A DNA stretch of 5,755 bases from the NCBI GenBank assembly GCA_003647675.1, contig QMNH01000065.1, forward strand, positions 1 through 5,755, given 5' to 3'. Both the position numbers and the translations under genes were made by a program. Shown here one piece after another: positions 1-5,755 of the stretch (position 1 is the stretch's first letter; every line of letters begins with the position of its first letter). Source of the DNA: Candidatus Falkowiibacteriota bacterium. Lineage in GTDB: Bacteria; Patescibacteriota; Patescibacteriia; Patescibacteriales; UBA12075. The notes beneath the pieces were generated by a model. The model searched no databases. It was not told the origin of the DNA and worked only from the letters and a program-made list of their open reading frames with translations.

Positions 1-1
1 A

Positions 2-499
2 ACCATCAGCTTAAGCGGCTTAAGCTGCGGAACAGAATATCATTATTCCATATACGCCGAAAATTCCGGCGCTACGGAAATCGACCAGACCACGGACGCA
101 ATTTTTTCTACCATGCCTTGCGGTATAACAGTTAATAATTTAAGCATGACCAAGACAGTGGCTAAAGCAAATAATGGCTACGCGGAAGGCTGGGAGTGGC
201 TGTTTGACATTACGGTTTGGGACATGGATGAAACAGATTTAAAAATGAAATTTGAAGCCTGGACCGGAACCGGAGCTTTGGATGCCGGAGCCAATATGCA
301 ATTTTCCGTAAATGGCGTTGACTGGCTTGATATTACCGACAATGGATCTTATCCGGCTTTGAGCGCTGATTTAATCGGTATTGACAATAGCACGGATACC
401 GGGCGCCAAGTGGAAATTACCATACAGATGAAGGTGCCGGCCGGAACGCCGGTCGGCAATTACAGTTCAAGTTATGGTATTTTGGCGGAGCAACCTTAA
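2..499 (+). CDS. 3' end of a secreted surface protein with FN3-like and terminal beta-sandwich-like domains (5' partial)
   Basis: The reading frame is open from the left edge, so the first in-frame ATG (113) is internal and not the start. The visible 165 residues begin with the last strands of a fibronectin-III-like domain: the 'LSGLSCGTEYHYSIYAENSG' stretch and then 'AIFSTMPCG' match the usual 'L-L-PGT-Y-Y-V-A-NS-G ... F-T' pattern. Cys9 and Cys40 flank this half-domain and could form a disulfide. Residues ~42-165 form a second, probably all-beta domain rich in Asp, Gly, Thr and Trp, ending in 'VPAGTPVGNYSSSYGI', a C-terminal pattern common in bacterial surface proteins. I do not recognise this domain by name. 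No C-terminal membrane helix or LPxTG-type signal is visible, so it is probably secreted or held non-covalently. A role in the envelope or adhesion is inferred from fold and neighbours only. Confidence 0.8.
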   Translation, partial: TISLSGLSCGTEYHYSIYAENSGATEIDQTTDAIFSTMPCGITVNNLSMTKTVAKANNGYAEGWEWLFDITVWDMDETDLKMKFEAWTGTGALDAGANMQFSVNGVDWLDITDNGSYPALSADLIGIDNSTDTGRQVEITIQMKVPAGTPVGNYSSSYGILAEQP

Positions 500-503
500 C
501 GAC

Positions 504-524
504 AATTAACAGTTAACAATTAAC
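504..524. repeat. Three tandem 7-nt units, WRTTAAC-like
   Basis: AATTAAC, AGTTAAC and AATTAAC follow each other directly, just after the stop codon of the first gene. This looks like simple low-complexity intergenic DNA. The array is too short to assign a function. Confidence 0.5.
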
Positions 525-550
525 TATTTATATTTAAATATAATTAATTG

Positions 551-574
551 AGGCGTCCGGATTACCGGGCGTTT
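551..574 (+). terminator. Intrinsic terminator of the first gene
   Basis: A 10-bp stem (551-560 with 565-574, including G-U pairs) encloses the loop ATTA. Its core CCGG/CCGG is GC-rich in an otherwise AT-rich gap. The 3' side ends in GTTT and is followed by a broken T-rich stretch (CATGTTTAATT). It lies 51 nt after the stop codon at 497-499. The poor U-tract lowers confidence. Confidence 0.6.
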
Positions 575-602
575 CATGTTTAATTAAACTTTTAATAATT
601 TT

Positions 603-653
603 AAAGGAGCCAAGCTGCTACGATTACAAAGTAATCGTAGCAGCTTGGCTCCT
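603..653 (+). promoter_or_regulatory. Perfect 23-bp stem-loop burying the SD of the downstream gene
   Basis: Bases 605-627 are exactly complementary to 631-653 with a 3-nt loop (AAA). The left foot contains AAAGGAG (603-609), a canonical SD. Its AGGAG pairs with CTCCT at 649-653 in the right foot, an anti-SD-like sequence. The stem ends 3 nt before ATG 657 and 12 nt before ATG 666. When folded it should hide the SD, or at least place it across a hairpin from the start codon. No T-run follows on the + strand, so it is not a typical terminator. It could be a translational control element, a repeated palindromic element, or both. Confidence 0.7.
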
Positions 654-665
654 CCAATGCTAAAT

Positions 666-1280
666 ATGAAAAACATATTATTTATTATAATTGGATTGCT
701 GTTCAGCGTTCAAACAGCGGGCGCTTCGGAAATATTCGGACACATTAGCACAAACCCGAATGATTATCCAGCTAAGGACAGCGGGCAGATTTCGGATACA
801 GGCGGTAATGTTTTGTCCGGTAATAGCGGCAGCGAAGAAGAGGCTGGAGCGCCGATAATTTTTAAAAGGAATATTGTATTGATAGATGATCCAAAAAACA
901 CTGAAAGCATGTCAGAAAAAGATATAAAAGTGTTGGGAATAAGCCATTATCCGGACAATAGCTTGGTTAGGGGTCCTGATAATAAAATATATGTTATCCA
1001 GGGGCAGACTAAAAAGCATGTTGTTAACTTAAAAGAACTGCAAAAATATAGCGGACAGCCGATTTATTTTATGGAAGACAGTGAATTGGATAAATATCAA
1101 AATAGGCAATATTTAAACGGCCGGCTTATCCGGGAAAAGGGGACTGCGCGAGTGTATGTTGTAAAAAACAGCCAGAAAAAATATATTTTAAACCTGGAAG
1201 AGTTGCGCGCGTATTATTTTGGGCAGGAGATATATAATATTAGCCGTGATGAAATGATGTTATATTCGGATTATTTTTAA
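666..1280 (+). CDS. Small exported protein with two ~50-residue 'IYVI...KKH...NLEEL' repeats
   Basis: A signal peptide is clear: MKN, a hydrophobic stretch (residues 4-15, ILFIIIGLLFSV), then a likely cleavage site after 'TAGA' (residue 20). A flexible Ser/Gly/Asp/Glu-rich stretch follows (about 21-65). Two copies of one repeat then appear: residues ~95-145 (LVRGPDNKIYVI...KKHVVNLKEL...YSGQPIY...ELDKY) and ~149-204 (LIREKGTARVYVV...KKYILNLEEL...FGQEIY...EMMLY). Such units recur in predicted exported proteins of CPR bacteria; I know no established function. The protein has no membrane anchor, sortase signal or catalytic motif. ATG 666 was chosen because the signal peptide begins there. ATG 657 (MLNMKN) and TTG 645, which lies inside the hairpin, are in frame and possible. 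It lies between a terminator and a sortase gene with its own promoter, so it is probably monocistronic. Confidence 0.75.
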   Translation: MKNILFIIIGLLFSVQTAGASEIFGHISTNPNDYPAKDSGQISDTGGNVLSGNSGSEEEAGAPIIFKRNIVLIDDPKNTESMSEKDIKVLGISHYPDNSLVRGPDNKIYVIQGQTKKHVVNLKELQKYSGQPIYFMEDSELDKYQNRQYLNGRLIREKGTARVYVVKNSQKKYILNLEELRAYYFGQEIYNISRDEMMLYSDYF

Positions 1281-1295
1281 TAAAATCGGTAGTCT

Positions 1296-1347
1296 AAGCG
1301 CCCAAGACCCCACCAGACTTGAGAGTCTGGTGGGGTCTTGGGCGCTT
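1296..1347 (+). terminator. Perfect 24-bp stem-loop, probable terminator of the repeat protein gene
   Basis: Bases 1296-1319 pair perfectly with 1324-1347 around the loop TGAG. The stem is GC-rich (it contains AAGACCCCACC) and starts 15 nt after the stop at 1278-1280. It ends in GCGCTTTAAAAATATT, a short U-tract broken by A's. The position fits transcription termination, but the stem is unusually long and perfect for a bacterial intrinsic terminator. It could equally be a repeated palindromic element used as one. Confidence 0.65.
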
Positions 1348-1355
1348 TAAAAATA

Positions 1356-1384
1356 TTGACAATTTAAGTAAAATAAGGCAAAAT
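1356..1384 (+). promoter_or_regulatory. Sigma-70-type promoter for the sortase gene
   Basis: A perfect -35 box TTGACA (1356-1361) is followed after 17 nt by CAAAAT (1379-1384), a four-of-six -10 box. Transcription would begin near 1391, giving a ~25-nt AT-rich leader with no convincing SD before ATG 1416. An alternative -10 is TATAAG at 1384-1389, with a longer, poorer 22-nt spacer. Confidence 0.5.
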
Positions 1385-1415
1385 ATAAGGGATTTATATA
1401 AGTTTATTTTAAAAA

Positions 1416-2048
1416 ATGAAAAAAAAACTTACGTCCCAAAAAGGAAAATTTAATGAAAAAATAATTAAATATTTTATTTATATTCTTGAAATATTGGCCT
1501 TTAGCTTAATAATTTATTTAATAGCCTTGCCTTTTTATCCGGCAGTTAAATACAGATTAGTAAATATATTTTCAGGTTATAATAATGAATTGAATATTGA
1601 AGAAGCGGGCAAGGATTTTGGTTTTCCGGAATCGGATTATTCTGTTTCGCGAAACAGAATAATAATAAATAAAATCGGCGTCAACGCGCCAATCGTTGAA
1701 TCAAAATCATCTGAATACGGCTTAAGCAAAGGCTCGTGGCGGGTGCCGGAAAGCTCCACGCCGGACAAGGGCGGGAATACGGTAATTACCGGACATCGTT
1801 TTAAATATCTGCCTCCCAATAATTTAACTTTTTATTTATTTCATAAATTAGAGATTAACGATAAATTTTCAATTATTTGGGACGAAAAAATATTTAATTA
1901 CCGGATAAAAGAAATAAAAACCGTCCCGGCCACCCAGCTTTCTATTATGAATCCGACAAGCGAGCCGATAGTGACGTTGTTTACCTGCGATCCGATATAC
2001 TCTACAAAAAACAGGTTAGTCGTAGTGGGGGAGCTGATCGTTGATTAA
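1416..2048 (+). CDS. Membrane-anchored sortase (transpeptidase), class D/E-like
   Basis: Sortases cut a C-terminal sorting signal in exported proteins and join the protein to the cell wall or to a pilin subunit. The protein has 210 residues, normal for the family. A basic N-terminus is followed by one membrane helix (about 17-41) and an extracytoplasmic sortase barrel (about 80-210). The catalytic set is complete: His127 in 'VITGHRF', Cys191 in 'VTLFTCDP', and Arg200 in 'TKNRLVV'. The 'TLxTCDP...RLVV' signature and short N-terminus fit class D/E-type sortases; the exact class is inference. No protein in the window carries a recognisable sorting signal, so its substrates lie elsewhere. The start ATG sits inside an A-rich stretch with nine A's directly after it. 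No SD is seen; the promoter lies at 1356-1384. Confidence 0.9.
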   Translation: MKKKLTSQKGKFNEKIIKYFIYILEILAFSLIIYLIALPFYPAVKYRLVNIFSGYNNELNIEEAGKDFGFPESDYSVSRNRIIINKIGVNAPIVESKSSEYGLSKGSWRVPESSTPDKGGNTVITGHRFKYLPPNNLTFYLFHKLEINDKFSIIWDEKIFNYRIKEIKTVPATQLSIMNPTSEPIVTLFTCDPIYSTKNRLVVVGELIVD

Positions 2049-2057
2049 GCCGGGAAA

Positions 2058-2113
2058 CAAGAAAGCAAGAAAGCAAAAAAACAAGAAAACAAAAAAACAA
2101 GAAAGCAAAAATA
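2058..2113. repeat. Seven tandem 8-nt units, CAARAAAR type
   Basis: Beginning 9 nt after the sortase stop codon, the units are CAAGAAAG (2058, 2066), CAAAAAAA (2074), CAAGAAAA (2082), CAAAAAAA (2090), CAAGAAAG (2098) and a degenerate CAAAAATA (2106). The + strand is nearly pure A/G with a C every eighth base. It can form no hairpin, so it is not a terminator. A T7 run follows at 2123-2129 without a stem. Replication slippage is the likely origin. Confidence 0.75.
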
Positions 2114-2144
2114 CGGTAATAATTTTTTTATAAATTCATGGGGT

Positions 2145-2173
2145 TTGGCAAAAATTTTGTAAAATGACATAAT
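2145..2173 (+). promoter_or_regulatory. Promoter predicting a leaderless mRNA for the CAP-domain gene
   Basis: TTGGCA (2145-2150, five of six to the -35 consensus) and CATAAT (2168-2173, five of six to the -10) are separated by exactly 17 nt. With +1 seven bases after the end of the -10 box, transcription would begin at 2180, the A of the ATG itself. No SD exists upstream, which agrees with a leaderless transcript. Confidence 0.55.
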
Positions 2174-2179
2174 ATATAT

Positions 2180-3517
2180 ATGGGAAAGAAAAATAATAAA
2201 AATAATAAAAATTGGATTTTATATATAATTTTAGGCGGTTTTATTCTTGAATTAATACGTTTAATTAAAAGCAAGAAATTAAATAGTATTACGAAAAAAT
2301 TAAAAGATTTGGAAACAGAAGAAATAAATGAAATAAAAAAGCTTAAAAATGGAAAAGAGCCCTTTTTAAAATTTGGCGTAAATTCATGTAAATTATTTAA
2401 AGATTTATTTATACCGCACCAGCATAACGATCATAAGCCTAAAATATTGCGCGCGAAATCTTTACTGGGTCTGGCTTTAGTGCTGTTAGTTTTAAAATTT
2501 TCATTAGTCGGCTATTTATTTTTTTCATTTCCCCAAGGCGCGAAATTATCTGAAGTTATTACCAGTAAAATTTTTTTGTTGATTAACCATGACAGAAGCT
2601 CCGATAATCTGCCTAGACTGGAAATTAACCCGGTATTAAGCGCTTCAGCGCTGGCCAAGGCCGAGGACATGCTTGCTAAAGATTATTTTGCCCATTATAC
2701 GCCGGACGGCTTAAAACCTTGGGATTTTATTAACAGAGATTTATATCCCTACACTTTAGTGGGGGAAAATCTAGCGATTAATTTTACTACCGCCGATTCA
2801 GCGCATAACGCTTTGATGAATTCAGAATCACATAAGAAAAATATTTTAAATTCTAATTACAGCGAAGTCGGCATTGCTGTGGTTAACGGCATGCTAGACA
2901 ATAAAAATACCAACGTTTTGGTTGAATTATTCGCCACCAAAGGAATTGCAAAATTGGCAGTTTCCGGTGTAAAACAAGAAACGGAAACAGCCGTTCCTGA
3001 AGTAGAAACACCGAAAATTGCCGTAAGTGAAGATAATGTGGCCACCCTGGGGGAAGAAAGTGAAGCTCAGGAGGTTTTAAGCAAAGTGGAAAATAATCAT
3101 GAGCCGATAGAAGAAGAAGCGCAGTACGGCAATCCTCTGACCGGAGAAATCGCGGAGAAAGAAGAGGTCGCAGAAGATAGTATAATTACTGAAGAAGAAA
3201 AAAGTTTAGTTATCGCACAGGCCAGCCCGAATTTAGAATTGGAAAACCCAAACAATTTTCAAGCCGAAAAAGTAAAAAATACGGATCAAGACGGGATATT
3301 TTTCACAGCCAAAGTGATAAGCATTTTTAATTACGTGTTAATTTCTATTTTGGGAATTTTTTCCTTGGCCCTATTTTTTAATATTATTATTAGAATAAAA
3401 ATACAGCACAAGCATGTGATTATCCAGAGCGTTATATTTTTGGTATTTGTTAGCGGTTTAATATATCTAAAATTCCATTACTTAGAAAATGTGTTGTCGT
3501 ATATTTTAATAATCTAG
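2180..3517 (+). CDS. Membrane protein with an extracellular CAP/SCP (YkwD-like) domain
   Basis: A 445-residue protein built in four parts. Two hydrophobic segments (about 11-29 and 93-117) flank a basic, helical cytoplasmic-looking stretch. A CAP domain follows (about 128-255) with the family marks: 'FAHYTPDGL' (His172), 'VGENLAINF' (Glu196), 'NSESHKKNILNSNYSEVGIAV' split around His218, and an N-terminal helix with 'LEINPVLSASALAKAEDM'. Next comes an acidic, low-complexity linker (about 262-370), then two hydrophobic helices (about 380-404 and 412-430). Bacterial CAP proteins are extracellular and often linked to envelope or spore functions, but their biochemical activity is mostly unknown. 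Having membrane helices at both ends is unusual, since most bacterial CAP proteins have one N-terminal signal or anchor. With an even number of helices on each side of the CAP domain the topology is uncertain. The adjacent sortase suggests an envelope role; this is inference. Confidence 0.87.
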   Translation: MGKKNNKNNKNWILYIILGGFILELIRLIKSKKLNSITKKLKDLETEEINEIKKLKNGKEPFLKFGVNSCKLFKDLFIPHQHNDHKPKILRAKSLLGLALVLLVLKFSLVGYLFFSFPQGAKLSEVITSKIFLLINHDRSSDNLPRLEINPVLSASALAKAEDMLAKDYFAHYTPDGLKPWDFINRDLYPYTLVGENLAINFTTADSAHNALMNSESHKKNILNSNYSEVGIAVVNGMLDNKNTNVLVELFATKGIAKLAVSGVKQETETAVPEVETPKIAVSEDNVATLGEESEAQEVLSKVENNHEPIEEEAQYGNPLTGEIAEKEEVAEDSIITEEEKSLVIAQASPNLELENPNNFQAEKVKNTDQDGIFFTAKVISIFNYVLISILGIFSLALFFNIIIRIKIQHKHVIIQSVIFLVFVSGLIYLKFHYLENVLSYILII

Positions 3518-3614
3518 TATAAAATAATTGTAATTTAAGAATTTGAATTGGGTAATTATTCTTTAAGTAATAAATGAAAAATTTTTAATTTTCACCCGTC
3601 AAGCGAGTACAAAT

Positions 3615-3698
3615 AATTTTCAAACAATAAATTAATTATTCAATTTTTAAATGTTTAAAACATTATTAAATTAATTAATTGAAAATTGTTTGAAAATT
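3615..3698. repeat. Large AT-rich imperfect inverted repeat
   Basis: The outer arms AATTTTCAAACAAT (3615-3628) and ATTGTTTGAAAATT (3685-3698) are perfectly complementary over 14 bp. The apex AATGTTT/AAACATT (3650-3656 with 3658-3664) is also self-complementary. The middle parts pair poorly. The whole could fold into one 84-nt hairpin or cruciform. Confidence 0.6.
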
Positions 3699-3720
3699 GA
3701 AAATTCTAAAATTGAAAATT
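3679..3720. repeat. Four direct copies of TTGAAAATT
   Basis: Copies lie at 3679-3687, 3690-3698, 3697-3705 and 3712-3720, overlapping the right arm of the large inverted repeat. This is low-complexity intergenic repeat DNA with no visible coding role. Confidence 0.6.
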
Positions 3721-3776
3721 ATATATAATTTAACTAACATTAAATATATAAACTTGAATTATATAACGATAGGATG

Positions 3777-3807
3777 GCCGAGACCCTGACAATTGGTCTT
3801 GGCTTTT
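3777..3807 (+). promoter_or_regulatory. Terminator-like hairpin in the mnmA leader (possible attenuator)
   Basis: GCCGAGACC (3777-3785) pairs with GGTCTTGGC (3795-3803), 9 bp with one G-U, around a 9-nt loop. TTTT follows directly and the ATG of mnmA is 10 nt beyond the stem. There is no gene end nearby that it would serve, since the CAP gene stops 260 nt earlier. It may be a 5'-leader attenuator or a structure controlling translation. No SD is visible between it and the start. Confidence 0.5.
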
Positions 3808-3813
3808 AAAATT

Positions 3814-4908
<1,095 letters not shown>

Positions 4909-4930
4909 GAATTATTATAAGATAAGCAAG

Positions 4931-4955
4931 ATGGCAGAAGCCATATTTATTTTTT
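4931..4955 (+). terminator. Weak intrinsic terminator of mnmA
   Basis: ATGGC (4931-4935) pairs with GCCAT (4940-4944) around AGAA, followed by ATTTATTTTTT. It lies 22 nt after the mnmA stop. The stem is only 5 bp, so efficiency is uncertain, but the U-tract is good. Confidence 0.5.
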
Positions 4956-4981
4956 ATAAATTAACTAATATTAAATAAAAT
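4953..4981 (+). promoter_or_regulatory. Candidate rpsB promoter
   Basis: TTTATA (4953-4958, four of six to the -35 consensus), a 17-nt spacer, then TAAAAT (4976-4981, five of six to the -10). Predicted +1 is about 4988, the first base of the structured leader described next; that agreement supports the call. The -35 overlaps the U-tract of the mnmA terminator. Confidence 0.45.
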
Positions 4982-4987
4982 CACTCA

Positions 4988-5033
4988 TACCAAGGCTATT
5001 TCCTTGTTCCGTATTTACGGAATCTGCCAGGTA
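4988..5033 (+). ncRNA. Candidate structured leader RNA of rpsB
   Basis: An ordered fold can be drawn. TACC (4988-4991) pairs with GGTA (5030-5033); after an internal loop (AA against A), GGC (4994-4996) pairs with GCC (5026-5028). After an asymmetric loop, TTCCGT (5007-5012) pairs with ACGGAA (5017-5022) around ATTT. An alternative helix CAAGG/CCTTG (4991-4995 with 5002-5006) competes with the basal part. The fold ends 7 nt before the SD. S2 autoregulation through the rpsB leader is known in gamma-proteobacteria; its extension to this RNA is inference. I do not recognise it as a named family. Confidence 0.45.
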
Positions 5034-5040
5034 GAGGATT

Positions 5041-5046
5041 AAAGGA
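5041..5046 (+). promoter_or_regulatory. Shine-Dalgarno site of rpsB
   Basis: AAAGGA lies 5 nt before ATG 5052 and fixes the start. It is the only well-placed, unpaired SD in the window, contrasting with the sortase, CAP and mnmA genes. Confidence 0.7.
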
Positions 5047-5051
5047 AATTT

Positions 5052-5755
5052 ATGGCAAAAATACCAACAATTGAAGAGATGCTTAAGGCCGGAATGCATT
5101 TTGGGCATCGCACTAGTAAATGGCACCCGAAAATGGAGCCTTTTATTTTTTCCCAAAGAGATGGGGTTTACATTATTGATTTAATTAAATCAAGGAAAAT
5201 GCTGGAAACAGCTCTGGGCTTTATTAAAAAATTCGCGGCCGAAGGGAAATCAATTTTATTCGTCGGCACAAAAATGCAAGCTAAAAAAACAATAAAAAAT
5301 TTAGCGCTCGAGACCGGCATGCCCTATGTCAGTGAAAAATGGATGGGGGGATGCTTGACTAATTTTAGCGTTATTAAAAAGTTAATAAAAAAGTATAATG
5401 ATTTGCTGGCCGACAAAAACGCGGGCAAGCTTAATAAATATACCAAAAAGGAACGCCATGATTTTGACAAAGAGCTGGAAAAACTTGAGATCAAAGTCGG
5501 TGGTTTGGTAAATATGAATAAGCTGCCGGATGCGATTTTTGTTTGGGATATAAAAACAGAAAATACAGCAGTGACGGAAGCCAAGAAAAAGAATATTCCG
5601 ATAATCGCTGTTTGCGATACCAACGTTAATCCAACCGGAATTAATTATGTTATTCCTGCCAACGATGACGCGACCAAAACCATCAGATTGCTGCTTAATA
5701 CCGTCAAGGAAGTAATTAAAGAGGGGAAGAGCGAAAAAATGTTAATAAATAAATA
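5052..5755 (+). CDS. rpsB: 30S ribosomal protein S2 (uS2), 3' end cut by the window edge
   Basis: uS2 sits on the solvent side of the 30S subunit between head and body and joins late in assembly. The 234 visible residues match the family throughout: 'MLKAGMHFGHRTSKWHPKMEPFIF' region near the start, 'IIDLIKS' (41-47), 'ILFVGTKMQA' (68-77), 'WMGGCLTNFSVI' (about 97-108), the coiled 'YTKKERHDFDKELEKLE' region, 'LPDAIFVWDIKTENTAVTEA', 'IPIIAVCDTN' and 'INYVIPANDDATKTIRLL'. The final bases are TA of the next codon, so a stop may come immediately (TAA/TAG); the length already equals that of short uS2 proteins. The gene has an SD and a structured leader and appears transcribed from its own promoter. 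In most bacteria tsf follows, but that is outside the window. Confidence 0.97.
   Translation, partial: MAKIPTIEEMLKAGMHFGHRTSKWHPKMEPFIFSQRDGVYIIDLIKSRKMLETALGFIKKFAAEGKSILFVGTKMQAKKTIKNLALETGMPYVSEKWMGGCLTNFSVIKKLIKKYNDLLADKNAGKLNKYTKKERHDFDKELEKLEIKVGGLVNMNKLPDAIFVWDIKTENTAVTEAKKKNIPIIAVCDTNVNPTGINYVIPANDDATKTIRLLLNTVKEVIKEGKSEKMLINK

Larger units (their letters stand above)
3518..3776. other. AT-rich spacer between the CAP gene and mnmA
   Basis: No gene or RNA gene is recognisable here on either strand. The stretch is almost entirely A/T except for a small island, CACCCGTCAAGCGAGTAC (about 3593-3610). It holds an imperfect inverted repeat (3615-3698), four copies of TTGAAAATT (3679-3720) and, near its end, a possible weak -10 box TATAAC (3762-3767). 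That box would start transcription near 3774, just before the hairpin preceding mnmA; no good -35 is visible. Confidence 0.6.

Noticed and set aside
7..27. 9-bp perfect inverted repeat with CGG loop
   Set aside because: It is inside coding sequence and arises from repeated Leu-Ser codons of the FN3-like domain. There is no positional evidence for a function.
645..665. TTG 645 as the start of the exported repeat protein
   Set aside because: It lies inside the right arm of the perfect hairpin and adds residues before a clean signal peptide that begins at ATG 666.
1637..1819. Minus-strand open frames (also at 2857-3045, 4519-4869, 4971-5156 and 5324-5623)
   Set aside because: Each is antisense to, or overlaps, a well-supported + strand gene or leader, has low-complexity sequence and shows no recognisable domain.
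2058..2113. CRISPR array
   Set aside because: The units are 8 nt, contiguous and without spacers. No cas gene is present.
3128..3148. NPLTG in the CAP protein as a sortase signal
   Set aside because: It is followed by more than 50 acidic residues before the next membrane helix and has no adjacent hydrophobic segment with basic tail, so it does not form a sorting signal.
3771..3790. GGATGGCCGAG resembling the D-arm start of a tRNA-Leu/Ser
   Set aside because: There is no acceptor stem, anticodon arm or T-arm around it. The bases are better explained by the 9-bp hairpin.
3793..3813. TTG 3793 as the start of mnmA
   Set aside because: It sits in the loop of the leader hairpin and would add 7 residues before the normal MnmA N-terminus. 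ATG 3814 fits the family better.

Overview
The window is AT-rich, compactly coded, and read entirely on the + strand. It most resembles a member of the Candidate Phyla Radiation (Patescibacteria, Parcubacteria-like). The reasons are the small envelope proteins with 'L-IRGPD-KIYVI' type repeats, a Cys-containing fibronectin-III-like surface protein, very short AT-rich spacers with long perfect hairpins, low-complexity A-rich repeats, and several genes without a Shine-Dalgarno (SD) site. This placement is inference from sequence style. No 16S rRNA or other phylogenetic marker was compared. No gene has an internal TGA, and mnmA ends on TGA exactly where the family ends, so the standard bacterial code (table 11) applies.

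Layout: (1) 2-499 is the 3' end of a large secreted protein, with the tail of an FN3-like domain and a terminal beta-rich domain, followed by an intrinsic terminator. (2) 666-1280 is a small exported protein with two copies of a ~50-residue repeat. It is bracketed by two perfect stem-loops of 23 and 24 bp; the upstream one buries the SD. (3) 1416-2048 is a membrane-anchored sortase with its own TTGACA promoter. (4) 2180-3517 is a CAP/SCP-domain membrane protein, apparently read from a leaderless mRNA. (5) 3518-3813 is an AT-rich spacer with a large imperfect hairpin, direct repeats and a terminator-like hairpin just before the next start. (6) 3814-4908 is mnmA (tRNA 2-thiouridylase), with low-complexity AAAGTAGAAAGTA-type repeats inside the coding sequence. 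(7) 4988-5755 is rpsB (ribosomal protein uS2) with a structured leader. It runs off the right edge, probably within a few codons of its end.

The first four genes look like a cell-envelope group: a secreted adhesin-like protein, an exported repeat protein, a sortase and a membrane CAP protein. Terminators and promoters in most gaps suggest separate transcription units rather than one operon. mnmA and rpsB are translation housekeeping genes, each apparently with its own promoter and leader. The most interesting signals are RNA-level ones: hairpins at or just before start codons, a leaderless promoter, and the rpsB leader fold.
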